Part shown: one piece after another, positions 56,977-64,000 of the stretch
Layout of the letters: the number at the start of each line of letters is the position of its first letter
How positions within the stretch are numbered: position 1 is the first letter of the stretch
Source of the DNA: CBDCVN01 sp965223045
GTDB taxonomy: Bacteria; Deinococcota; Deinococci; Deinococcales; Trueperaceae
Direction of reading: 5' to 3'
DNA length: 64,000 nt
Assembly: GCA_965223045.1 (NCBI GenBank)
Contig: CBDCVN010000013.1
Span: 5,022,001-5,086,000 of the forward strand
The notes under the pieces: model-generated
What the model saw: the letters and a program-made list of their open reading frames with translations, nothing else
Database searches by the model: none
What the model was told of the DNA's origin: nothing
Position numbers and translations under genes: made by a program

Positions 56977-57020
56977 ACCTACAACAATTTGCCTAGCAGG
57001 TTGTTGTAGGTTAATTTTTT
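56977..57020. terminator. Terminator between convergent protease and trpD genes
   Basis: ACCTACAACAA (56977-56987) and TTGTTGTAGGT (57001-57011) form a perfect 11-bp stem with a T-run after it on the plus strand. Confidence 0.85.
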
Positions 57021-57039
57021 GCTTAGGGAAAACTATAGA

Positions 57040-58062
57040 TTAGTTTTTGCTAAAATCAACGTACTCATCTAGCTTTGCCATAGCTTTACCGCTAGCAATG
57101 ACTTCTCTTGCAATCTCAATACCAGATCTAATATCTTCAGATTTACTAGCAAGATAAAGCCCTGCTCCTGCATTGAAGAGGACAGTATCAAGTTTTGCAC
57201 CTGTTAATTTGTTACTTAAGATGCTGCGAATTGTTTGAGCATTTTCTTCAGACGTATTCCCGTAAATTTCTTCAATAGGGTAACGCTTTAAACCAATCTC
57301 TTCTGGAGTAAGTTCATAATTTTTTAGTTGTCCGTATTTGTACTCACTAATTTGGTTACTACCGCTTAGATTTAACTCATCTAGCCCATTACCATTTACG
57401 ACCATAGCATGCTCTACACCTAAACCAGCTAAAACTTTGGCATAAGTTTCTGTTAGCTTAGCATCAAACACCCCCATAAGTTGACGAGTAGCACTAGCAG
57501 GATTAGTTAGAGGACCCAAAGAGTTAAAAATGGTACGTGCTTTTATATCTGCACGTATAGGAGCCACAAATTTCATTGCTGGGTGGTGCGCTCTGGCAAA
57601 AATAAACCCTACTCCTATTTCTTCTATACTTTTTGCTACTTTTTCAGGAGATAGCTCTAAGTTTGCCCCCAAAGCTTCTAAGACATCTGCTGCCCCTGAC
57701 TTACGAGTTACGCCTCTATTACCATGCTTAGCTACTTTTGCACCAGCAGCAGCAATGACAAACATTGAAGTAGTACTAATGTTGAAGGTGTTAATACCTG
57801 TGCCACCTGTACCCACTATGTCTAATAGAGGAGCAGTAACATTTGGCAATACTTTAACGGCTCTTTCACGCATGGCCTTGGCAAAACCTATAATTTCTTC
57901 AACAGTTTCACCTCTAGTGCGCAAAGCAGCTAGGAGTGCAGCTGCTTGCATCTGGCTCATTTGACCATCCATTAACACACCCATAACGTCATGGGCTTCC
58001 GTTTGGTCTAGTGTTTCACCATCAAAAATACGATTTAATAGTGAGGTAATTGTTTCTGACAC
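57040..58062 (-). CDS. trpD: Anthranilate phosphoribosyltransferase, 340 aa
   Basis: It transfers phosphoribose from PRPP to anthranilate in tryptophan synthesis. GTGGTGINTFNISTTS (about 86) is the PRPP loop, with Thr where Asp is more usual in GTGGD. KHGNRGVTRKSGAADVLEALG and DELNLSGSNQI follow. The start is GTG with AAGGAG 8 nt upstream. No other trp genes are adjacent, so the pathway is dispersed. Confidence 0.94.
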   Translation of the reverse strand: MSETITSLLNRIFDGETLDQTEAHDVMGVLMDGQMSQMQAAALLAALRTRGETVEEIIGFAKAMRERAVKVLPNVTAPLLDIVGTGGTGINTFNISTTSMFVIAAAGAKVAKHGNRGVTRKSGAADVLEALGANLELSPEKVAKSIEEIGVGFIFARAHHPAMKFVAPIRADIKARTIFNSLGPLTNPASATRQLMGVFDAKLTETYAKVLAGLGVEHAMVVNGNGLDELNLSGSNQISEYKYGQLKNYELTPEEIGLKRYPIEEIYGNTSEENAQTIRSILSNKLTGAKLDTVLFNAGAGLYLASKSEDIRSGIEIAREVIASGKAMAKLDEYVDFSKN

Positions 58063-58235
58063 TACATATCTCCTTATCTAAAGATTTTACTTTATCCTAA
58101 AAGTGGGTAAGAAATGAACATCTTGTTGCAAGAAGCTTGTGTCCTGCTCCTCATTTCCCTATCTCCCTTTCACATAACCTAGATAGAGATGCTTAATAGC
58201 AATGTCCTATATACTTATATACCGCTGCAAGTATA

Positions 58236-59036
58236 CTAGTCTTCTTTCATAGTCAAAATAGCTATAAGTCCATAGATCAAAGGGCCCGGTAGCCACATGA
58301 TTGCTCCACCAATTTGCTGGTCTGCCAAGGCTGTTAATTCATTTATACGTGGTACGCCAAGGTAGTAAGTATAAATCACACTATCACTAAGAGCAATTAC
58401 AGCTCCTAATAAAGCTGTTGGTATTGCTCCTAGTAACAAATATAATCCACGTGAACCATTACTCCGTAAGCGACGAGATTGGGGGGGGGAACCAATAAGA
58501 GGCCACCAGTAGAAAAGGAAAGCTAAGAAAAATGATATATGCTCGAGCCCATGCACAAAGTCATTTCTTAGTGCTAGATTGTAAGCTGCTGGGATGTGCC
58601 AAAGCCACAATACTGCCGTAGAAACTAAAAAAGCTACCACAGGTATATTTATAAATGCTAAGCCACGCCTTAGCCAACTGTTATGCCTAAAAAGTTTACT
58701 TACAGTTTTTCTTAAAGGGCGAGGTAAACCCCAGAGAACAAAAGGTAAAGGCTTTCCTAATAATAACAGGGGTGGTGCTAAGTAAATAAGAAGTTCGTGT
58801 TGCAACATGTGCATGTAAAAAAGTAGGCTCTGTAAGCTATCTATAGGTGACATTAATGCAATTGCAATAACTGAGATACCTAACAGATAAAATAATAAAG
58901 GCAACCAGTTAACCTTCTGAAGGCGTCTAAATTTTTGTAAACGAAGCCATCCCCATACATAAGCTGTGCTAAGAATTAATAGAACGATTATGACATCAAA
59001 ACGTAAATCCCAAAAATCAAGAAAGGTTTTTAGCAT
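58236..59036 (-). CDS. ctaG: Cytochrome c oxidase assembly factor CtaG-like, 266 aa
   Basis: Seven hydrophobic segments are present, with HMLQHELLIYLAPPLLLLGKP (about 77) and HGLEHISFFLAFLFYWWPLI (about 160), the His-rich pattern of the caa3-oxidase CtaG family, a copper-related membrane assembly factor. A C9 run encodes the SPPQ of a loop (about 180-184) and is in frame. It is followed upstream by a 69-aa gene 33 bp away on the same strand. Confidence 0.85.
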   Translation of the reverse strand: MLKTFLDFWDLRFDVIIVLLILSTAYVWGWLRLQKFRRLQKVNWLPLLFYLLGISVIAIALMSPIDSLQSLLFYMHMLQHELLIYLAPPLLLLGKPLPFVLWGLPRPLRKTVSKLFRHNSWLRRGLAFINIPVVAFLVSTAVLWLWHIPAAYNLALRNDFVHGLEHISFFLAFLFYWWPLIGSPPQSRRLRSNGSRGLYLLLGAIPTALLGAVIALSDSVIYTYYLGVPRINELTALADQQIGGAIMWLPGPLIYGLIAILTMKED

Positions 59037-59069
59037 GTAAAATTATTAGATGTTTCTAGACTCAAGCAC

Positions 59070-59279
59070 CTAAACTATAGGTCGCTTGAAGTAGTAAACT
59101 CGAGCATTTGGCTGACTAATTTGCGTTAAATTTACAAGCTCCCAGCCATCTTCACCAAGTGTTACCATGGTTTTATGGACATTCTCAATTTCTTGAGGGG
59201 CTTCTTCTTTAAAGAGCTTTAGTATCTTTTTTCCAGTGTCCATGTTGGCATTAATAGCGCAGTATTCCCATTTTGTCAC
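59070..59279 (-). CDS. Small DUF4177-like protein, 69 aa
   Basis: TKWEYCAINAN at the start and LGEDGWELVNLTQISQPNARVYYFKRP at the end follow the DUF4177 pattern (WEY...GWELV...). Function is unknown. The start is GTG. It is upstream of and likely co-transcribed with ctaG. Confidence 0.6.
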   Translation of the reverse strand: MTKWEYCAINANMDTGKKILKLFKEEAPQEIENVHKTMVTLGEDGWELVNLTQISQPNARVYYFKRPIV

Positions 59280-59542
59280 AACTTTTTACTCACTTTCAGT
59301 AGACTTTCCAATTGAAGAACCCTTTTAACCTCATGCAAATTTTCCTCCTTCGCTTTATAGCAGGCGATTTTGCAAATCATATCATTCTATATTATCTTTA
59401 TAATGTACAAACTAACTGTTAGCTTGTTAATTTGTAGTTAAATAACCCTTATGAGCAAAGCTCCACCACTACAACCATTGAGGATTCCAGTATGAGTGTA
59501 TCTCACAGCGTAATGCACTCTATATTGAAGTAGGAGAAAATT

Positions 59543-60247
59543 ATGGATTTAAAAACAGCCAAAGTTTTAGTAACAGGGGGAAGTTCAGGTATTGGCCTGG
59601 CAACAGCGCGTTTGCTTAAAGCCTCAGGTGCTAAGATAGCTATTTGTGGTAGGAACCAAGAGCGTCTAAATAAAGTTGCCCAAGAATTAGATGTGCTAGC
59701 TGTGCCTGCAGATGTTAGTAATGAAAACAGTGTCATTAGTATGATCAAGACTGTTATAGACAAGTTATCTGGTTACAATGTGCTTATTAACAATGCTGCT
59801 TATGGCTATTTCGCGCCTTTAGTAGAGATAGATGTTGAAGAATTCCAGAGAATGATGGCCACTAACCTTACCGGAGCCATGTTAGTAGGGCGTGAAAGTG
59901 CCAAACACTTTATTTCGCAAAACACAGGCAATATTGTCAATATTGGCTCAACTGCAAGCCACAAAGGCTTTGTTGGAGGCACAGCTTATGCCGCCAGCAA
60001 ATTTGCACTTACTGCCATGACTGAATCTTGGCGTTCAGAGCTAAGGAAAAACAATATTCGCGTTATGCAGGTTAATCCTAGCGAAGTAGTAACAGCATTT
60101 CGCAAAGTGGCAGGTTTTGGACCTAATACAGGCCAAAGGAAGCTTCAGCCTGAAGATATTGCTCATGCTATTAAGAGTGTGCTCGAGCTAGAAGATAGAG
60201 GCTTTGTAACAGAACTAACGGTGTGGGCAACTAACCCTGAAGAATAA
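59543..60247 (+). CDS. Short-chain dehydrogenase/reductase, 234 aa
   Basis: The NAD(P)-binding TGGSSGIGLATA (about 11), NNAAYG, catalytic Ser in NIGSTAS and YAASK (Tyr/Lys, about 153) define an SDR. The RNQER after the second strand favours NADPH. It resembles 3-oxoacyl-ACP reductase-type members, but substrate cannot be told. TAGGAG precedes the ATG. It ends tail to tail with nrdJ with no gap. Confidence 0.9.
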   Translation: MDLKTAKVLVTGGSSGIGLATARLLKASGAKIAICGRNQERLNKVAQELDVLAVPADVSNENSVISMIKTVIDKLSGYNVLINNAAYGYFAPLVEIDVEEFQRMMATNLTGAMLVGRESAKHFISQNTGNIVNIGSTASHKGFVGGTAYAASKFALTAMTESWRSELRKNNIRVMQVNPSEVVTAFRKVAGFGPNTGQRKLQPEDIAHAIKSVLELEDRGFVTELTVWATNPEE

Positions 60248-62854
60248 TCATCCACACTTGCTATAGCCACACACCCCACACTTCTGGCATCCTTCTTCGA
60301 ATCTTAGGGTGCCACCACACTCAGGACAACTGACCATTTGGTTAAGTACATTTTGCACTCCTGTAGTTTCTAGTGCCACAGCAATCAGGTCAGCTTTTGA
60401 AGCTACCATTCTACCCTGATAAGTACCATACATACCACCATTAATACCCCGCAAGGTTTTTATTATGGCCTCAGCAGGAACGCCATACTGCAAAGCTATA
60501 GACACAACACGCCCTAGGGCTTCTGAATCGGCGTTAGCTTCATCACCAGCTTTACCTGACTGAATAAATACTTCTGTAGGTAAATTATCTTGTTTATTAA
60601 CAGTCACATAAAACCCTCGCTTGTCACCATTTGGCAATGTAAGTTTCACCGTATCGGTAAAACCACTTAAGCGCATAGGCCGGTCAAAAAGCGGTTCACT
60701 AGGCAAACGTTCCTGACTAGGTACATTTTCCTTGTGTTTTGTAGATTCATTTGTGCTGCTTGTATCTTTACTAGTGTTTAGCACTTGTAAGTCTCTACTA
60801 CCATCACGATATACTGTAATGCCTTTACACTTTTCTTTAAAAGCAAGATTGTAGGCGCTATAGACATCTTCCACAGTTGCTTCATTGGGCATGTTAATAG
60901 TTTTAGAAATACTATTAGATAGTTTATTACCATCATCATCAAATGCTCTTTGTACAGCCCCTTGCATACGTACATGGTCTTCAGGACTAATATCATGAGC
61001 GCAAACAAAAACAGCTTTCACAGGTTCAGGCACAAAGTCTAAGCCCTGCACACTACCATGGTTATTTTGGATGACCTCAACTATCTTATCCCAATCCCAT
61101 TTACCCTCAAGCGCATAATCAGGATGGGGGCTATATTCTTCTACAAGCTCTTTGAAAAGTGGAGAAACCATAGACATATAATCACTGCCAACTTTTCTAA
61201 AGATAAAAGGCGAAAAGATAGGTTCAATTCCACTAGAAACCCCCATGACCATTGATGTTGTGCCTGTAGGTGCTGTAGTCAACACAGCAACATTACGGCG
61301 CTTATCCTTTATATCACTCTTTTCAAAATCAGGAAAAACACCACGTTCCTCAGCTAATTCCTTACTAGCTTCATGAGCACTATCACGTAAGGCTGTAATC
61401 ATAGCTGTAACTAATTTGCGACCTTGCTCACTATCATAGCGCTTACCTGTTTTAATAAGTGCATCAGCTAATCCCATTACCCCTAGACCAAGCCTCCTAA
61501 GCCGCATAGACATTTCATGATTATCTTCCAAAGCAAACTTATTAACTACCAAAACGTTATCCAAAAAGCGAATAGCTGTTTTTACATCTTTATTAAAACT
61601 ACCAAAGTCAAATTCCTTGTTTTTGACATAGGCAGCTAAATTCATAGCTCCTAGATCACAAGGTTCACCTGCATACAAAGGTATTTCACCACAAGGATTT
61701 GTTGATTTTATTGCCCCTAGCGTATTTAACATAGCATTGTTTTCATTAATCCTATCAATAAAAATAACACCCGGCTCACCTGTTGCATGTGCATGTTCAG
61801 CTATGTCATAAAGTACTCCCTCTTTTTTATCCTTGCTAGCTGACATAAACGCATCAGTAGCTAGCACAGAAATGTTAAATGTGCTTATGTCTCCTTCGCT
61901 TTGCTCGCGGTCTAAATCTTTGCAATTAATAAAGTCTTTAATGTCAGAATTTGTGATTGACATGGTGGCCATACCAGCTCCACGCCTTGTTCCGCCCTGC
62001 CTGATTACCCTAAGCGTTGGGGCAAATATATATCGCAAAGTTGCTATAGGTCCAGCATACTCAGCCCCACCAAGTGAAGCCCAGTAGCCAAAATTGTCAA
62101 AAACTTCAACAGCAAAAGATGATGGGCCACTACTATTTCCACCGCTACCTTTTACAGGAGTACCTTCTGACCTTAGAGCAGTTATATCAAGCAGAATATC
62201 TTGACCATCTAAAAGTTTATAAACAACTTCTTTAGCTGTATGCCAAATATTCTCAACAGAGTCACCTACGGGTCTAGCTTTTGGCAAGTGTAGAACATCA
62301 TCATGCTCTACAAAAGTAGCAAAGCGATAACCTTTAGTTACATACTTGCCCCTCACTAAATCCATATAGGTACCTGTTTGAACCTTGGCATAATCAGGGT
62401 GGCTAGGTGAAATAGTCAAATAAAGTTGTCCGCATTTCCCCATAAAAGTACGCTTTGGCTTGATGGGATCAAGGCATAAGCCGTTCCCACCACCAACCTT
62501 AGTCACAAGGGCTAATTTAGTAGCAAGCTGCATAACCCAAGCATTTGTAGCTTCTTCTTTAGGACTCCCATCTTGCACGAAACAATTAAGAACATTTCCA
62601 TGGGAAGTATCAGCTCCTGCTAATACTCTACCCCCCGGACAAAAACGCTTATTAAGCATTAACTCAAAAAATAGTTCTTCATAAGCAGATTTATTTTCAT
62701 CTGTTTCTGGGCTAGCCACCCAGCGTGCAACGCGACGAAACATGCTAGCAATGTTTTCATCGCTTTCTTGAAAGTACTGCCTTTTAGCAATGCTTAGAGC
62801 ATTGTCATCAAAACAAGATGATTGTTTTAACTCATCAGCCACTAAACTACTCAC
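60248..62854 (-). CDS. nrdJ: Adenosylcobalamin-dependent ribonucleotide reductase (class II), 868 aa
   Basis: Class II enzymes make deoxynucleotides with B12 and no oxygen requirement. VLNCFVQDGS, STNPCGEIPLY (radical site Cys, about 391), LRRLGLGVMGLADAL and TAPTGTTSMVMGVSSG are conserved in the barrel. The C-terminal region ends in a Cys-rich tail, CPECGGTLRFEEGCQKCGVCGY, used for reduction. The start is GTG with AGAGG upstream, and there is no B12 riboswitch in the 100 bp before it. Confidence 0.95.
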   Translation of the reverse strand: MSSLVADELKQSSCFDDNALSIAKRQYFQESDENIASMFRRVARWVASPETDENKSAYEELFFELMLNKRFCPGGRVLAGADTSHGNVLNCFVQDGSPKEEATNAWVMQLATKLALVTKVGGGNGLCLDPIKPKRTFMGKCGQLYLTISPSHPDYAKVQTGTYMDLVRGKYVTKGYRFATFVEHDDVLHLPKARPVGDSVENIWHTAKEVVYKLLDGQDILLDITALRSEGTPVKGSGGNSSGPSSFAVEVFDNFGYWASLGGAEYAGPIATLRYIFAPTLRVIRQGGTRRGAGMATMSITNSDIKDFINCKDLDREQSEGDISTFNISVLATDAFMSASKDKKEGVLYDIAEHAHATGEPGVIFIDRINENNAMLNTLGAIKSTNPCGEIPLYAGEPCDLGAMNLAAYVKNKEFDFGSFNKDVKTAIRFLDNVLVVNKFALEDNHEMSMRLRRLGLGVMGLADALIKTGKRYDSEQGRKLVTAMITALRDSAHEASKELAEERGVFPDFEKSDIKDKRRNVAVLTTAPTGTTSMVMGVSSGIEPIFSPFIFRKVGSDYMSMVSPLFKELVEEYSPHPDYALEGKWDWDKIVEVIQNNHGSVQGLDFVPEPVKAVFVCAHDISPEDHVRMQGAVQRAFDDDGNKLSNSISKTINMPNEATVEDVYSAYNLAFKEKCKGITVYRDGSRDLQVLNTSKDTSSTNESTKHKENVPSQERLPSEPLFDRPMRLSGFTDTVKLTLPNGDKRGFYVTVNKQDNLPTEVFIQSGKAGDEANADSEALGRVVSIALQYGVPAEAIIKTLRGINGGMYGTYQGRMVASKADLIAVALETTGVQNVLNQMVSCPECGGTLRFEEGCQKCGVCGYSKCG

Positions 62855-62957
62855 ATAACACCTCTTAGAAAGGAATCAAACCTAAAGACTAAAAAACTTG
62901 GACGTGATATTACACAAAGCTATAACAAAAATTTACTGTTTCTGGTGAATTTTTCTT

Positions 62958-63034
62958 TGGTCGGGGTGACTGGATTTGAACCAGCGACCACTTGACCCCC
63001 AGTCAAGTGCGCTACCAGACTGCGCTACACCCCG
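62958..63034 (-). tRNA. tRNA-Pro (GGG)
   Basis: The minus strand gives acceptor CGGGGTG with CACCCCG, D-arm GCGCAGTCTGGTAGCGC, anticodon stem CTTGA/TCAAG and loop CTGGGGG (anticodon GGG). The T-arm is CTGGTTCAAATCCAG, with discriminator A. CCA is encoded at 62958-62960. It lies between nrdJ and the ParA gene. Confidence 0.95.
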
Positions 63035-63096
63035 TTAGGTGTTAGCTAGTCAGTTTACTAAGACATCAATTTAATGTCAATAGTTAGATTGGCTGT

Positions 63097-63963
63097 TTAG
63101 CTATAAACCGCTGATGCTTTTTGACGCACAATTTCAGTGTGCTGCTCGAGGTAATCTAATAGGGTTAAAAAATCTTCTTTGGGGTGACATCTACCTCCAA
63201 TAGGAGTAAATGCTAAGTTGCCTTCTTCACCAGTGTATAAGTGATATCCCCAGTAAAATAGTTGCTTGCTATTGCGAATAGCACAGCTATCTGGATCAAT
63301 AAAGTTAAACTTGTGGTCTTGCTTGCTTAAATCAGCAAAAAGTTTTTTATAGTGCTCTTTTAGAACATTAGTTTTTTGTCCGCTACCACCATAATAGTTG
63401 TTAATGAGTACATAAAGTACAGCTTGCTGGTTTAACTGGCGAATCTGTTTTAGAGTTGAAAGGATAACATGTCCATTTTTGTTAATCCCTAATGGATTAA
63501 GGGTAGTTGGGACAAGACAATAATTAAGTCTTTGCATCATTTCAGGAGGATTACGCTCAAAATCTGGCGAACAGTCACAGATGACTATCTTTGCAGGACT
63601 ATCAACTTCTTCTTCCCATTCTTCGAAGCTCGAGACACTAACTATATTTCCTGCATCTAATTTACTACCTTTAACATAAACCCCTTCTGGCAAAAGAGCT
63701 TTTAGATTCTGCTGAGGATCTAAATCAATAAGTGCAACTTCATAACCAATAAGTGCAAAAGCACCAGCTAAGTGTGCACTAACTGTAGTCTTGCCAACGC
63801 CACCCTTAGCAGTGAACATACCAATATAAGTTCTGCCATCAGTATGTTTTTCTACGGTTACTAAATTACCTTCAGGTTTTTTATGCGTTTCTAGCTTTTG
63901 AGGGTAAACCCAGTTTAGGGTACCTTGCTTAAAAGTACCAATATTTAAACGGCTGTCATCCAT
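63097..63963 (-). CDS. ParA/MinD-family ATPase, 288 aa or longer
   Basis: The deviant Walker A is TAKGGVGKTTVSAHLAGAF (about 54-65), LIDLDPQQNLKAL is the next loop, and VICDCSPDF carries the Walker B region. The family moves or positions DNA or protein cargo. An ATG at 63963 is the annotated start, but the frame stays open to the window edge without a stop, so the true start may lie beyond 64000. No ParB gene is visible in the window. Confidence 0.8.
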   Translation of the reverse strand: MDDSRLNIGTFKQGTLNWVYPQKLETHKKPEGNLVTVEKHTDGRTYIGMFTAKGGVGKTTVSAHLAGAFALIGYEVALIDLDPQQNLKALLPEGVYVKGSKLDAGNIVSVSSFEEWEEEVDSPAKIVICDCSPDFERNPPEMMQRLNYCLVPTTLNPLGINKNGHVILSTLKQIRQLNQQAVLYVLINNYYGGSGQKTNVLKEHYKKLFADLSKQDHKFNFIDPDSCAIRNSKQLFYWGYHLYTGEEGNLAFTPIGGRCHPKEDFLTLLDYLEQHTEIVRQKASAVYS

Positions 63964-64000
63964 TTGTTTAGCAAAGGTTATAGCAGGCTTTGAAAATCCA

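Noticed and set aside
62855..62957. B12 riboswitch ahead of nrdJ
   Set aside because: Only ~100 bp separate nrdJ from the tRNA and no cobalamin-box-like sequence is present.

Overview
The window is an AT-rich bacterial chromosome segment. The type IV pilins (51252-51626 and 50713-51090) carry the LIPNLL.ARK.AND signature typical of Deinococcus/Thermus pilins. The Crp-family gene has a -10 box that places transcription start at or next to its start codon. Long Rho, membrane-anchored YvcK and a cobalamin-dependent ribonucleotide reductase are also present. My best guess is a low-GC member of the Deinococcota; this is inference from motifs, not from a search.

Layout. 1-433: start of an AMP-binding (acyl-CoA synthetase-like) gene running off the left edge. 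904-4299: large GH13-type protein. 4300-5296: a 1 kb gene-free stretch packed with nested inverted repeats, ahead of rho (5297) and a LysM/M23 peptidase (6906). 8000-14700: mobile-element zone with a MITE, an IS701/IS4-like element, an IS1634-family element, and an IS5-family element split by an IS630-family element. 14712-15258: decayed gene. 15708-19141: tRNA-Trp, cysteine synthase, divergent Crp regulator, small lipoprotein, Era. 19275-19582: second gene-free, hairpin-rich block. 19817-20457: VapBC-type toxin-antitoxin pair. 20518-30491: cluster of secreted proteins (an 1886-aa PPC/PAN/discoidin/VWA protein, a transglutaminase-like membrane protein, and a small secreted protein interrupted by a second identical IS630 copy). 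30950-35399: four-gene run (secreted protein, OLD-family nuclease, membrane EEP hydrolase, DUF4253). 35522-42343, minus strand: cell-envelope/division block mreD-mrdA-minC-DUF503-rapZ-yvcK plus a glucodextranase_C-like membrane protein. 42827-47139: XPB-like helicase, FG-GAP lipoprotein, M23-like secreted protein. 47218-48282: decayed Fic gene and a short candidate transcription unit. 48283: cysH. 48990-49152: candidate small RNA. 49142-51626: O-antigen-ligase-like protein with two pilins. 51943-53798: secreted protein split at a G8 tract. 54203: subtilisin-like lipoprotein. 57040-63963: trpD, ctaG-like, a small DUF4177-like protein, an SDR, nrdJ, tRNA-Pro, ParA.

How it fits together. Sulfur assimilation is represented by cysK and cysH. 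Envelope growth and carbon/cell-wall control are represented by PBP2/MreD, MinC and RapZ-YvcK. The rest is largely surface and secreted proteins, mobile elements and their debris.

Most notable signals: (i) the palindrome CTCGAG, especially GCTCGAGC, is strongly over-represented across host genes in all reading frames and absent from the mobile-element zone, much like HIP1 in cyanobacteria; (ii) two long gene-free blocks with multi-branched, nested perfect inverted repeats that look like large structured RNAs; (iii) a promoter-hairpin-terminator unit after cysH; (iv) long G/C homopolymers in exported proteins, one of which switches the gene out of frame; (v) an IS630 family with two identical full copies and three MITE derivatives.
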